From Thermovirga lienii DSM 17291 (GTDB lineage: Bacteria; Synergistota; Synergistia; Synergistales; Thermovirgaceae), in contig CP003096.1 in NCBI GenBank assembly GCA_000233775.1, forward strand, positions 620,001-684,000: a DNA stretch of 64,000 nt. The letters are read 5' to 3'. Shown piece by piece: positions 47,817 to 57,435 of the stretch. The position numbers and the translations under genes are program-made. The stretch's first letter is position 1; each line of letters starts with the position of its first letter. Below the pieces are notes generated by a model, which searched no databases, was not told the DNA's origin, and saw only the letters and a program-made list of their open reading frames with translations.

Positions 47817-48617
47817 TTGGATACTAGGATAATAGTTGTCACATCGGGAAAAGGAGGCGTAGGGAAAACCACCGTCACAGCCAACATATCTGCGGCCTTG
47901 GCGAAGGAAGGCTACTCCGTAGTTGCGATTGATGCCGACATAGGGCTCAGAAATTTGGATGTAGTTATGGGGCTTGAGAACCGCATAGTTTACAATTTGG
48001 TGGATGTAGTGGAGAAAAGCTGCCGTTTGGAACAGGCCTTGGTACGGGATAAGCGAGTCAACAATTTGTACCTTTTGCCCGCTGCTCAGACCAGGACGAA
48101 GGACGCTGTTTCCCCGGAACAGATGCTTGAGCTTTGTGAATCATTGAGAGGGTCTTACGATTTCGTTATCATTGACAGCCCCGCAGGCATAGAGGGAGGT
48201 TTTAGGAATGCCGCGGTAGCTGCCGACGAGGCATTGGTGGTAGCCACTCCTGAGGTGTCCTCAGTCAGGGACGCAGACAGGATAATTGGCCTTTTGGAGT
48301 CTGATGGTAAAAGGAGCATAAATCTCATTGTGAACAGGTATCGCCCTCAGATGGTGAAAAAGGGCAATATGTTGGATGTTAGCGATGTGAGCGAGATATT
48401 AGCTGTCAAGCTATTGGGAGTTGTCCCTGAGGATGAGGAGGTAGTGGTATCCACCAATAAAGGGGAGCCTTTGTCGTTGGGACACAATTCTCCTGCGGCC
48501 AGGGCGTTTAGGAACATTTGTCACCGCCTCCTGGGGAAGGATATTCCCCTCCAGTATCCTAACGAGAATGAGGGCAAGGGTTTTTGGGAAGGAATAAAAA
48601 GTCTGTTCAGGCTATAA
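47817..48617 (+). CDS. minD: Septum site-determining ATPase MinD
   Basis: MinD recruits MinC to the membrane in an ATP-dependent way. The protein has the deviant Walker A KGGVGKTT (residues 12-19 in the start used here), VVAIDADIGLRNLD, VIIDSPAGIEGGF and a C-terminal amphipathic membrane-targeting helix (FWEGIKSLFRL). An ATG at 47802 is in frame, but its own bases ATGGAGGG form the only good Shine-Dalgarno sequence, 7 bases before TTG 47817. The TTG start gives the usual short leader before the P-loop. This start choice is an inference. Confidence 0.95.
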   Translation: MDTRIIVVTSGKGGVGKTTVTANISAALAKEGYSVVAIDADIGLRNLDVVMGLENRIVYNLVDVVEKSCRLEQALVRDKRVNNLYLLPAAQTRTKDAVSPEQMLELCESLRGSYDFVIIDSPAGIEGGFRNAAVAADEALVVATPEVSSVRDADRIIGLLESDGKRSINLIVNRYRPQMVKKGNMLDVSDVSEILAVKLLGVVPEDEEVVVSTNKGEPLSLGHNSPAARAFRNICHRLLGKDIPLQYPNENEGKGFWEGIKSLFRL

Positions 48618-48635
48618 AGGAAAAGGAGTGAAGTC

Positions 48636-48926
48636 ATGGGTTTCCTTTCTCGTTTCTTTAAACTCGGAGATTCTAAAAAACAGGCCAAGGAGAGGCTCCA
48701 GCTTGTTCTTATCCATGATAGGGCAGACATCTCTGCCGGTATGATGGAGATGCTTAGAAAGGACATCATAGAGGTTATAAGCCGTTATATGGAGATAGAT
48801 GAGAACCAAATAGAGCTTGAACTGGAGAAGGAGAACAAATCTGTGGCATTAGTCGCCAATATCCCGATAGTGAGGGTCAAGAGAAATTGCCGCGATGTTA
48901 AGGTAGGCTCAGATAAGGCGAAGTAA
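48636..48926 (+). CDS. minE: Cell division topological specificity factor MinE
   Basis: MinE stimulates MinD ATPase and drives Min oscillation. The 96-residue protein has an N-terminal amphipathic helix (MGFLSRFF), the MinD-contact segment KERLQLVLIHDRADIS, and the dimerisation domain (MLRKDIIEVISRYMEID, ALVANIPIVRVKR). AAAGGAG lies 9 bases before the ATG, 18 bases after minD. Confidence 0.95.
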   Translation: MGFLSRFFKLGDSKKQAKERLQLVLIHDRADISAGMMEMLRKDIIEVISRYMEIDENQIELELEKENKSVALVANIPIVRVKRNCRDVKVGSDKAK

Positions 48927-48940
48927 AAGACGGGAGGGTT

Positions 48941-50089
48941 ATGAGAAAATTTTTAAGGTCTATGTTGGAGAGATTTTCTGCTCTCCGAAATATGGATTTT
49001 TGGGCGCTCGCTACAGTGTTGTTGCTCTTTATGGTGGGCCTTATGAGCATATACAGCGCCACAGCGTCAAGAGGCTATATAGCAAGATATTTCGTTTATC
49101 GACAGATTATATGGGGCCTTATATCGTCAGGAGCATTTTTATTGGTCTTTTGCGTGGGGTACCAAAGGCTTTTGAAATGGTCTGCCATTATATATGCAAT
49201 TGTGCTTCTTCTAATGGCCTTTGTTTTAGTAGCGGGGACCATATCGAGGGGCTCTCAAAGCTGGATAGACATAGGAAGGCTTCTTCATCTAGGCCAGGTG
49301 AGAATACAACCATCTGAGCTGGGTAAGGTCTCTTTGGCTTTGGTGCTATCTTCTTGGCTTTCCAGGTTCCCTCCCAGCAGGTTTAAAAATTTCCTGGGTG
49401 CTTTAATTATCGCAGGTTTAAGCGGTATGTTGGTGTTGTTACAGCCTGATCTTGGAACAGCGGCAGTGTACGCCTGTGTGACCCTGGGGATCTTGTTTGC
49501 TGCAGGGGCTCCTAAAAAATACATTGGTACCCTGATGGCGATCGCATTGATCTGTTTGCCTGTGGGATGGCATTTTTTAAAGGAGTATCAAAAACTGAGG
49601 TTGTTGGTGTTTATAAATCCTTATCTCGACCCCCTGGGAGCAGGCTATAATGTGATCCAGTCTCGAATAGCAGTAGGGGCGGGCGGCCTTTGGGGTAAAG
49701 GATTTTTGAAGGGGACCCAGAGCAAGCTGTATTTTCTTCCTGAGCCTCATACTGATTTCATATTCAGTGTTTTTGCAGAGGAATTTGGCTTTGTAGGTGC
49801 TGTGTCGATCGTAGCGTTGTTTGGGTTTCTGCTTTATAGACTATTGAGAACGGCAAAGCTCACCAAGGATAAGAGAGCGAAGATGTACATAGTAGGAATT
49901 TCAGCGTGGATATGGTTTCAGGTTGTGGAATCCATCGCTATGAGTATGGGATTAGCCCCGGTAACGGGACTGCCCTTACCTCTTCTTTCGTACGGAGGTA
50001 GTTCTTTGGTCTCTATAAGCGTGGCCTTTGCTATTGTACAGAGCATTTATGCCTCTACGAAGAAGCAATATAAGCTGACATCAGATTAA
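48941..50089 (+). CDS. rodA: SEDS peptidoglycan glycosyltransferase RodA
   Basis: RodA polymerises lipid II into glycan strands with PBP2. The 382-residue protein has about 10 membrane helices with the SEDS motifs SRGSQSWIDIGRLLHLG, RIQPSELGKVSLALVLS, LQPDLGTA, the catalytic-loop region GLWGKGFLKGTQSKLYFLPEPHTDFIFSVFAEEFGF in parts, and GLPLPLLSYGGSSL. RodA and not FtsW is chosen because mreBCD-mrdA lie just upstream. GGGAGG precedes the ATG. Confidence 0.93.
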   Translation: MRKFLRSMLERFSALRNMDFWALATVLLLFMVGLMSIYSATASRGYIARYFVYRQIIWGLISSGAFLLVFCVGYQRLLKWSAIIYAIVLLLMAFVLVAGTISRGSQSWIDIGRLLHLGQVRIQPSELGKVSLALVLSSWLSRFPPSRFKNFLGALIIAGLSGMLVLLQPDLGTAAVYACVTLGILFAAGAPKKYIGTLMAIALICLPVGWHFLKEYQKLRLLVFINPYLDPLGAGYNVIQSRIAVGAGGLWGKGFLKGTQSKLYFLPEPHTDFIFSVFAEEFGFVGAVSIVALFGFLLYRLLRTAKLTKDKRAKMYIVGISAWIWFQVVESIAMSMGLAPVTGLPLPLLSYGGSSLVSISVAFAIVQSIYASTKKQYKLTSD

Positions 50090-50111
50090 ATTAGGAGGAG
50101 CGTTTTTTGGG

Positions 50112-51923
50112 ATGGATTTTCCAGAGAGGTTTGATCGCCGCAAACACATATTGAGCAAAGTAAAAAAGCCCTGTCGCTATATTGGTGGCGAGTGGGGGAT
50201 AGATTTGTCTGTAGACTGGGAAGACCCCAAAAAAGTAAAGCTTTGTCTTGCCTTCCCTGACACATACGAAGTAGGGATGAGTTACTTAGGCTTCCAGATC
50301 CTGTTTGACCAGGCAAGGCGCATTCCTCACGTTTCTGTAGATAGGTGCTACTGTCCCTGGCTTGACATGGAGCAGGAGCTCAGAAGGGCCAACCTTCCTC
50401 TTACAGGTATAAATTCCGAAAAGCCTTTGTGTGAGTTTGATGTGGTGGGGTTTACTCTCCAGTATGAGCTAACCTACACCAACATACTGACCATGCTGGA
50501 GTTGGGCGGTATTCCGCTGAAAAGCTGCGACAGGAGCAATAGTGATCCGCTGGTAATAGCTGGAGGGCCGGGAGCTCTTTGTCCTGAACCCCTTGGGGAT
50601 TTCTTTGACGTGTTTTGCCTTGGGGATGGAGAGATCCTTCTGCCTGAACTGTTGGATGTAGTAAAAGAGACAAAAAACGACAGGCTTGCTGCGATGGAAG
50701 AGTTGAGAAAGCGGCAAGGTTTTTACGTCCCCTTGCTTGAGGAAGCCCCTTTTGAGGAAGGGATCACATACAAAAGACGCGTGGTGCCCAATTTGGATGA
50801 GGCGTTTACCCCTACTTCAATGCTGGTCCCTCTTTCAGGTATAGTTCACGACCGGGCGGCCGTAGAAGTCTTCAGGGGCTGCACTCGGGGGTGCCGTTTC
50901 TGCCAAGCAGGAATGATATATAGGCCTTTAAGGGAGCGCTCTCCCAAGAACGTGGTAGAAATTGCAAAGAAGATACTGAAAGCCACTGGGTGGGAGGAGC
51001 TTGGTCTAGTGTCTTTGGCCTCCTGTGATTACTCGGGACTGAACGAAGTAATAGATGCTATTTCGCCTTTCCTGGAGGAAAAGAACGTTACACTTAGCTT
51101 GCCTAGCTTGAGGATGGATGCCTTTTCAATAGAGCTGGCCCAAAACCTAAAGGCCGTCTCAAGGAGCGGTTTGACCTTTGCTCCTGAGGCCGGTACTCAG
51201 CGGTTGAGGGATGTAATAAACAAAGGCGTTACCGAGGAGGACATCAAGAAGACCTTCGAAGAGGTAGCAAGAAGAGGTTGGGAAGGTGTGAAACTTTACT
51301 TCATGATGGGGCTTCCAACGGAAAAAGAGGAGGATTTGGAGGGCATAATAGAGGTGGCCAAGGAGGCCATGAATAGAGGCAAAGGCTTCAAGAAAAGGTT
51401 AAAAGTAAACGTCTCAGTAGCGGGATTCGTTCCCAAGCCTCATACTCCCTTTCAATGGGAACCCCAGGCATCCATGGAGTACCTGAATCAGGCGGGGAGA
51501 TGGCTTAAGGGGCAGGCTAAAAAGGGAGGCTTCAAACTTAGCTATCACGATCCTGAGCAGACTTTCTTGGAGGGAGTTGTTGCCAGGGGAGACAGGAGCG
51601 TCGGAGCTGCCATAGAGGAGGCGTGGAAAATGGGTGCCCGGTTCGATGGGTGGTCTGAATGTTTTGATTTGGGCACCTGGATGAAAGCTTTTGAGGCCGT
51701 AGGAGTAGATCCTTACCAGTATGCGAACAGGGCAAGAGACATGGAGGAGGTCCTTCCATGGGATCACATAGACGTAGGAATATCCAAGGACTTTTTGCGG
51801 AGAGAAAGAGCTAAAGCTCTGGCCGGTAAACTTACAGTGGATTGCCGGGGTGGTAAATGTAATGCATGCGGTTGGGAGACCCGAGGGTGTCCGGTAGTAG
51901 AAAGGGTAAGTGACAGATCATGA
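50112..51923 (+). CDS. B12-binding-type radical SAM protein (TIGR03960 family), function unknown
   Basis: The 603-residue protein has an N-terminal domain with a cobalamin-binding-like alpha/beta layout (about 35-200: LAFPDTYEVGMSYLGFQIL, FDVVGFTLQYELTYTNIL, VIAGGPGALCPEPL), a radical SAM core with C257-x3-C261-x2-C264 (CTRGCRFCQ), and a C-terminal extension ending in a four-Cys segment CRGGKCNACGWETRGC. A histidine ligand for cobalamin (DxHxxG) is not seen. The family sits beside the DUF2344 partner and rng in many genomes, as here. A role in RNA or ribosome modification has been guessed from that context only. The ATG overlaps nothing; AGGAGG is 13 bases upstream. Confidence 0.88.
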   Translation: MDFPERFDRRKHILSKVKKPCRYIGGEWGIDLSVDWEDPKKVKLCLAFPDTYEVGMSYLGFQILFDQARRIPHVSVDRCYCPWLDMEQELRRANLPLTGINSEKPLCEFDVVGFTLQYELTYTNILTMLELGGIPLKSCDRSNSDPLVIAGGPGALCPEPLGDFFDVFCLGDGEILLPELLDVVKETKNDRLAAMEELRKRQGFYVPLLEEAPFEEGITYKRRVVPNLDEAFTPTSMLVPLSGIVHDRAAVEVFRGCTRGCRFCQAGMIYRPLRERSPKNVVEIAKKILKATGWEELGLVSLASCDYSGLNEVIDAISPFLEEKNVTLSLPSLRMDAFSIELAQNLKAVSRSGLTFAPEAGTQRLRDVINKGVTEEDIKKTFEEVARRGWEGVKLYFMMGLPTEKEEDLEGIIEVAKEAMNRGKGFKKRLKVNVSVAGFVPKPHTPFQWEPQASMEYLNQAGRWLKGQAKKGGFKLSYHDPEQTFLEGVVARGDRSVGAAIEEAWKMGARFDGWSECFDLGTWMKAFEAVGVDPYQYANRARDMEEVLPWDHIDVGISKDFLRRERAKALAGKLTVDCRGGKCNACGWETRGCPVVERVSDRS

Positions 51924-52543
51924 TGAGGTTGAGATTCATCTATGAAAAAAGGGGACTTTTAAGTTTTGTTCCTCACGTAGAGTTGCCACCACTTATATGC
52001 AGAGCCATGCGTCGTGCAGGATACTCCATAGCCCGCACGATGGGGTTTTCCCCCAGAGACAAAATAAGCTTGGGTCCTGCCTTGCCAATAGGAGTTATAG
52101 GATTGGCTGAGCCTGCGGAGATATGGTTGGAAAAGCAAGATGTTCCCCAGGTCGAGCAGATCAATAGATACATGCCCGAGGGGCTGAGATTCCATTGTAT
52201 AAAAGAAGTTGATGCAAGGGTGCCAAGTTTGAACAAACTCTGCACTGCGGCGCACTACAGGGTATACTTCAACGTCGAGAATGCCTTGGATAAGCTAAGG
52301 TCCTTTTCTGTAGAGGAATGGGACGCTTTGGGTAAGATTGAGCATCTAGTTTTTGGCAACGACTACATCGAATATGTTCAGCTTGATCCCGCAAGGGCAG
52401 GGCTTACCAAATTGGTTTCTGTGTTAAAAGAAAAAGGTGCAGTAAAAGGATGGGAGGACCTTTTCATGGTTCGACTCGCAGTTGGTGTTCTGAAGGGAGG
52501 AGAGGTGTGCCCCCCAATGGGGCCTGCGGAATTAGATGGTTAG
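51920..52543 (+). CDS. Radical SAM-linked protein (DUF2344/TIGR03936)
   Basis: The 207-residue protein begins MRLRFIYEKRGLLSFVPHVELPPLICRAMRRAG (in two parts), the DUF2344 pattern in which KRG...LSFxxHxxL is conserved. It follows with FSPRDKISLGPALPIGV. The family always occurs next to, or fused to, the TIGR03960 radical SAM protein; here the ATG overlaps its TGA. No enzyme activity is known, and an RNA-binding role is only a suggestion. It ends 8 bases inside rng. Confidence 0.88.
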   Translation: MMRLRFIYEKRGLLSFVPHVELPPLICRAMRRAGYSIARTMGFSPRDKISLGPALPIGVIGLAEPAEIWLEKQDVPQVEQINRYMPEGLRFHCIKEVDARVPSLNKLCTAAHYRVYFNVENALDKLRSFSVEEWDALGKIEHLVFGNDYIEYVQLDPARAGLTKLVSVLKEKGAVKGWEDLFMVRLAVGVLKGGEVCPPMGPAELDG

Positions 52544-54041
52544 CGAGCCAGTGGATAAGAAGATTTTTGCTAATTGCATAGATCCTGAGGAGATGAGGGT
52601 TGCTATAGTAGAGGATGGCAAACTGGTCGAATTGTTTGTGGATCGCCTCTGGGACAGCCAGAGGACAGGTGACATATACAAAGCGAGGGTTGACAGCGTT
52701 TTGCCCGGTATGAATGCCGCTTTCGTCGATTTGGGGCAGGGGAGAAACGCTTTCTTGTACCTCGCCGAGGCAAAAGGTTTGAAGATAGAGAAAAATCAAG
52801 AATTAGTGGTACAGATATCGAGGGCGGCCAGGAAAGGAAAGGGTGCCAGAGTTACCACAAGAATATCTCTGCCGGGCAGATATCTGGTTTTGGTTCCTGG
52901 CGGAACAGATGTGGGGGTATCAAGAAAGGTCCCTTCCGAGGAAAGGGAACGTTTAAGGGTTTTAGGCAGGAAGATACGTCCGGAAGGTTTTGGTTTGATC
53001 GTCAGGACGGCAGCGGTTGGGACCGATGAAGAATTTCTTTTGAAGGACGTTTCCGAACTGCTCTCTACGTGGAGAGAGATTGAGCATGAGGCCTCCATGC
53101 AGAACGCTCCATGCCTTCTGTACCAGGATATGGGCCTTTTGGGCAAGGTCATAAGGGACGAGTTGGACGAGTCCGTTACGGAGATAATAACCGATTCGGA
53201 AGAAGAGTTCCAAGCAGCGCTGAATTACGTTGAACGTTTTTGCGCCAAAGGAAACCAGCCAAAGGTCTTTTTGCATAGGGGCAAGATGCCTCTTTTCGAA
53301 ATGTATGGAATCGAAAAGGAAATCGCCACGGCCTTGGATAGAAAGGTATGGCTCCACTCCGGAGCGTACCTGGTAATAGATCAGACTGAGGCCTTGACCG
53401 TCATAGACGTAAACACAGGGAAATACGTGGGAGACAAAGACCTCAGAAAGACAGTCCTCACGACGAACATGGAAGCAGCAGAGGAGATAGCCAGGCAGCT
53501 CAGGCTCAGAGCCATAGGGGGCATAGTCGTCATCGACTTCATAGATATGGAGAGCGAGGACGATCAGAAGGCTCTGCTCGAGCGCCTGGAGGATGTTTTC
53601 AGAAGCGACCGCTGTAAAGCCAAGGTTTTTGGATTGACTAGATTGGGGCTTGTTGAACTGACCCGCAAGAGAGCGAGGTCCGATATGAGAAGTACCTTTA
53701 CCAGAGGGTGTCCCTTCTGTGGAGGGACGGGTCAAGTCCTTAGAGAGGAGAGTATATCAGCTGCCATAAAGCGTTTTTTGAGGAAAGTAGTCAAGTCCAG
53801 TGCCCCAGAAGCCATACTTATAGAAACTAGCAATGCCATAGCGGACTTTATACATGGGAGCATTCAAAGGCAGTGGGAAGAACAGCTGGGGATAAAACTC
53901 TTCATAATGGCCAACGATAAGATGGCGTGGGACAAATACAGAATAGAATATCAGGGGAAGCTAGAGCAGGTGCTCCATAGAGTAAACCTGCTCAAGGAGA
54001 GGGAGGCAGGATGCGTTGTTTATAGAACGGATCCTGCTTAG
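52536..54041 (+). CDS. rng: Ribonuclease G (RNase E/G family)
   Basis: RNase G/E endonucleases mature rRNA and start mRNA decay. The 501-residue protein has an S1 RNA-binding domain (about 40-110), the DNase I-like catalytic domain with D291 in DVNTGKYVG and D334 in DFIDME, and the zinc-link cysteines C392 and C395 (CPFCGGTG). It lacks the long C-terminal scaffold of E. coli RNase E, so it is the G-type. The start overlaps the DUF2344 gene and the end overlaps smc by 26 bases. Confidence 0.95.
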   Translation: MVSEPVDKKIFANCIDPEEMRVAIVEDGKLVELFVDRLWDSQRTGDIYKARVDSVLPGMNAAFVDLGQGRNAFLYLAEAKGLKIEKNQELVVQISRAARKGKGARVTTRISLPGRYLVLVPGGTDVGVSRKVPSEERERLRVLGRKIRPEGFGLIVRTAAVGTDEEFLLKDVSELLSTWREIEHEASMQNAPCLLYQDMGLLGKVIRDELDESVTEIITDSEEEFQAALNYVERFCAKGNQPKVFLHRGKMPLFEMYGIEKEIATALDRKVWLHSGAYLVIDQTEALTVIDVNTGKYVGDKDLRKTVLTTNMEAAEEIARQLRLRAIGGIVVIDFIDMESEDDQKALLERLEDVFRSDRCKAKVFGLTRLGLVELTRKRARSDMRSTFTRGCPFCGGTGQVLREESISAAIKRFLRKVVKSSAPEAILIETSNAIADFIHGSIQRQWEEQLGIKLFIMANDKMAWDKYRIEYQGKLEQVLHRVNLLKEREAGCVVYRTDPA

Positions 54042-57000
54042 AGGTTTTAAAAGTTTCGGAGGGTTTCACCGATTGGATCTTTCGCCTGGTTTTACGGCGG
54101 TGGTGGGCCCTAACGGCAGCGGGAAAAGCAATATCCTCGATGCGTTGAAGTGGGCTTTGGGAGACTCTAATCCCGGAAGGCTCAGGATCCAGAGGCAGCA
54201 AGACCTTGTTTTCCAGGGAAGTGTGACTAAACCGCCGGCCAAGTTTGCGGAAGTGACCTTGTTACTCAAGGATGAAGGCAGTTTTTGCGAGATAAAAAGG
54301 CGATGGTCGCCCTCTGAGGGGGGGACTGTGCTGGTAGATGGAGAGAAGGTCAGGCTCACCGACCTGGATGAGGTCAAAAGAAAATGGAAACTGGGTGTCG
54401 ACCGCTTTGCCTTTATAGGGCAGGGCGAGATAGCAGAGGTAATACAACAAGGACCATCTCAAAGGCGGGAGCATTTTGAGGCCCTTTTCGGCATTGATGT
54501 ATACAGAGCACAGAGGGAAGGTGCTTTAGCGAGGCTAAAAGAGGCGAAAGACGAACTGGTCAGGTTGGAAACCCTGGCAGCGGAGCTAAGAAACAGGAAG
54601 GAATCTATTGCTCCAGAGGTATCCAGGGCTCTTAAGGCAAAGGAACTCTTGGACCGCCTCGATGAACTTAAGAGATGCTACTACTTTATCAAGAAAAACA
54701 ATGCAGAAAAGATCATCTTGGAGGTTACCGAGAAGATCAGGTTGTTAGAACGAAACCACGGGGTTGCGGCTCTATGGCCCCGCCTTTGGGGGGTAGGGCT
54801 GGAGTACGGCGAATCCAAGAGACAAGAGCTTCAGGGACGGGTTAAGAAACTTTGGGATGAAAGCCAAAAGAAATCCATGTCCTTGGAAAACATGAAAAAA
54901 GAGATGTTTGGACATGGAACTACAATCAAAGATTTTTTGGGGCACGAGGAAGGAATTTTAAAGGATCTAGATAAAGACAGGGTCTTTCTGGAGAATTTGT
55001 TGAAAGAGAAAAGCGAGGCAGAAAAGAGCGTCGCAGAAGCTCAGGAACGCCTGCTGCACAAAGAGGATCTCCTCAAGGCCATCAGGGAAAGACGGAAGCT
55101 AATCGATGAGGAAATACAGGAGAGAGAAAGAAAAAGGAATGGGTTGCTCAAGAGGAAGGAACATCTTGAGAGAAACCTTGAACTTTTGCGCTCCGATTTA
55201 TCCAAGACAGGAAAGATTTGTTTTGATTTTGGCAAGGAGAGGGACGAGCTTCAGATTGAAATAACAGATCTTCAGGGAAAAATATCAGCCCTGACTGAGG
55301 ATGAGAGGAAAGCTCAAAAGGACCTAGAGGAAGCTTTGGCGAAGCATGGAGGCTTCTTTTCAAAGCTTCAGGGTGCGGCCTCCCGTCTTCAAAAATTGAG
55401 AAAAGAGATAACCAAAACAGCTTCTTTTGTGGAAGACATAGAAGACACCATATATGGACAAAATTACCCAAAGCCTGTAAGGCATTTGCTTTCAGCTTCT
55501 AGATTGGGCAGGTTGGGAGTGAAGCTGTCAGTCGTAGCGGAGACCATTGAGGGACCTCAGAAGATACTTTCGGCAATAGAAGCTTTCCTTGGGGGACGCC
55601 AGTATTGGGTGCTTGTAGAGGATTTGGACGCTGCCGGTCAATGTATCAAGAGCTTGAGAGATAGCACTGCAGGTAGGGCTACCTTTTTGCCTTTGGAGAA
55701 GGCAAGACCGCGCACTCCATCAGCCGAATCTCTTATTGAGGGATTGGATGGGGTTATATCCTGGGCTTGTGACCTCATAAAGATAGACGAAAAATGGGAG
55801 ACGGCCATCAGACATTTGATGGGTGATCTGTTGATCGTGAAGGACTACGACACGGCGAAAGAATTGTCGAGGAGGGGTTTTTCCTGTCCCATTGTCACAT
55901 TGGAAGGAGACGTGCTCAATCCGTCAGGGACCGTCGTAGGAGGCTCCAAGGACAGAAAGACGGGGGCTATCACTTCTAGGGCCCATTTGTTGGAGAAGAA
56001 AACACACCTTGAACAGCTTGAAAGGGAGAAAGAATCTCTTCAGAGGGAAATAGAGCTTTTGGAGAAAGAAGAACATTCTTGGTCTTTAAGGAAACAATCA
56101 GCTCTACGTGATGCCGATTTGGTGAAAAGCGCCTTGGAGGAGACACGAAAGAGGCTTTCTAGGCTTGAGCAAAGAAAAGAAGATGTCGAGTGCCTTAGGC
56201 AAAAGGCGTTAAAGAAGTTGAAAGAACTGGGAAGAGGTTATTTAAATGTTTTGCAGGAATTGGAGCAACTAAAGGAAGATCTCCTTGTCGAGGAGGAAAA
56301 GCATTTATCCATAGGGGAACTCAAAAGGGAAGAGGAACAGGCCAAGGTAGCGGTAGAGATCGAGGCAGAGAAGTTGAAGGCTGCGCAGGATATCTTGAAC
56401 AGGATCGCTTCCGAGGAAGAGCGCCTCAAAAAGAGCATCTCCTCCAGAGAGGAATCTGCCAGGCTGTCTGGACAGAGGAGAAAGTTCGCTTTGGAGGCGC
56501 TTAAGGCCCTAGGACAGCAGTATTTATCCGAGTGGAATGCTCGCAACGAGTTGATTGGTCGTATCCATGAGATTGAGAAGGAAATTGGATTGTGGGAGAA
56601 CAGATTGTCTCACTTAAAAAAGAAAAAGGCCATGGCAGACATGAGATCCAAGGAAAGGACATTGGAGATAGAGGAGTTGAAACTGAAAAAAGCATCGGCT
56701 GAGACGGAGCTGGCAGAGTTGGCGGAGATGTGGGACGGGCAGGCAATAGGACCGTCACCATTGGAGGAGACAGAAAGAAGGCCAGAGGAAATAAAGAAGA
56801 AGATAAGACAGCTGGAAAGAACACTAAAAGAGATGGGAAACGTCCAAATGGGTGTCCTTTCCGAAGATGAATCCCTGCAGAAAAGGTTGGAATATCTAGG
56901 GGAGCAGCTAAGGGATGTAAGTTCCGGGATAGAGGAACTGGAGAGACTGATATCCAAGGCCGATGAACACGCAAGCCGGATTTTCAAAGATGCATTGAGG

Positions 57001-57435
57001 AATATAAACTCGCGTTTCAGCGAGCTGTTTAAAAACCTCTTTGGAGGAGGAGAAGCACAATTGAGGATGGCCGAGGGCGGAGATCTTTGGGAGTCTGGAG
57101 TTGAAGTCATTGCCTGTCCTCCAGGAAAGAGGCCCCAGCACATTGGCCAGCTATCTGGAGGAGAGCAGTCCCTTGCTGCCATTTCCTTGCTCTTTGCAGC
57201 CATGGAGGTTGCAGAAGTTCCTATAGCAGTTTTGGATGAAGTGGATGCTGCGTTGGACGAATCCAACCTGAGACGATTTGCCGCCCTTGCCGAGGAGTAT
57301 GGGAAGAGGATACAGCTGCTTTGTATGACCCACAGGCGTGCAACAATGGAGCATGCGGATATCATGTACGGAGTCACCTTGTCTGAGCCGGGTTTGTCTC
57401 AGATTGTGGGGGTGCGCTTGGAGGATTGGGATTGA
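54016..57435 (+). CDS. smc: Chromosome segregation protein SMC
   Basis: SMC dimers organise and segregate the chromosome with ScpA and ScpB. The 1139-residue protein has Walker A GPNGSGKS (31-38), two long coiled coils (about 150-480 and 650-1000), a hinge (about 490-650, with FLGGRQYWVLVEDLDAAG and NPSGTVVGGSKDRK), the ABC signature LSGGEQSLAA, and Walker B AVLDEVDAALDE. The start is TTG 54016 with GGGAGG 9 bases before it; an ATG at 54011 is out of frame. scpA/scpB are not in the window. Confidence 0.96.
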   Translation: MFIERILLRGFKSFGGFHRLDLSPGFTAVVGPNGSGKSNILDALKWALGDSNPGRLRIQRQQDLVFQGSVTKPPAKFAEVTLLLKDEGSFCEIKRRWSPSEGGTVLVDGEKVRLTDLDEVKRKWKLGVDRFAFIGQGEIAEVIQQGPSQRREHFEALFGIDVYRAQREGALARLKEAKDELVRLETLAAELRNRKESIAPEVSRALKAKELLDRLDELKRCYYFIKKNNAEKIILEVTEKIRLLERNHGVAALWPRLWGVGLEYGESKRQELQGRVKKLWDESQKKSMSLENMKKEMFGHGTTIKDFLGHEEGILKDLDKDRVFLENLLKEKSEAEKSVAEAQERLLHKEDLLKAIRERRKLIDEEIQERERKRNGLLKRKEHLERNLELLRSDLSKTGKICFDFGKERDELQIEITDLQGKISALTEDERKAQKDLEEALAKHGGFFSKLQGAASRLQKLRKEITKTASFVEDIEDTIYGQNYPKPVRHLLSASRLGRLGVKLSVVAETIEGPQKILSAIEAFLGGRQYWVLVEDLDAAGQCIKSLRDSTAGRATFLPLEKARPRTPSAESLIEGLDGVISWACDLIKIDEKWETAIRHLMGDLLIVKDYDTAKELSRRGFSCPIVTLEGDVLNPSGTVVGGSKDRKTGAITSRAHLLEKKTHLEQLEREKESLQREIELLEKEEHSWSLRKQSALRDADLVKSALEETRKRLSRLEQRKEDVECLRQKALKKLKELGRGYLNVLQELEQLKEDLLVEEEKHLSIGELKREEEQAKVAVEIEAEKLKAAQDILNRIASEEERLKKSISSREESARLSGQRRKFALEALKALGQQYLSEWNARNELIGRIHEIEKEIGLWENRLSHLKKKKAMADMRSKERTLEIEELKLKKASAETELAELAEMWDGQAIGPSPLEETERRPEEIKKKIRQLERTLKEMGNVQMGVLSEDESLQKRLEYLGEQLRDVSSGIEELERLISKADEHASRIFKDALRNINSRFSELFKNLFGGGEAQLRMAEGGDLWESGVEVIACPPGKRPQHIGQLSGGEQSLAAISLLFAAMEVAEVPIAVLDEVDAALDESNLRRFAALAEEYGKRIQLLCMTHRRATMEHADIMYGVTLSEPGLSQIVGVRLEDWD

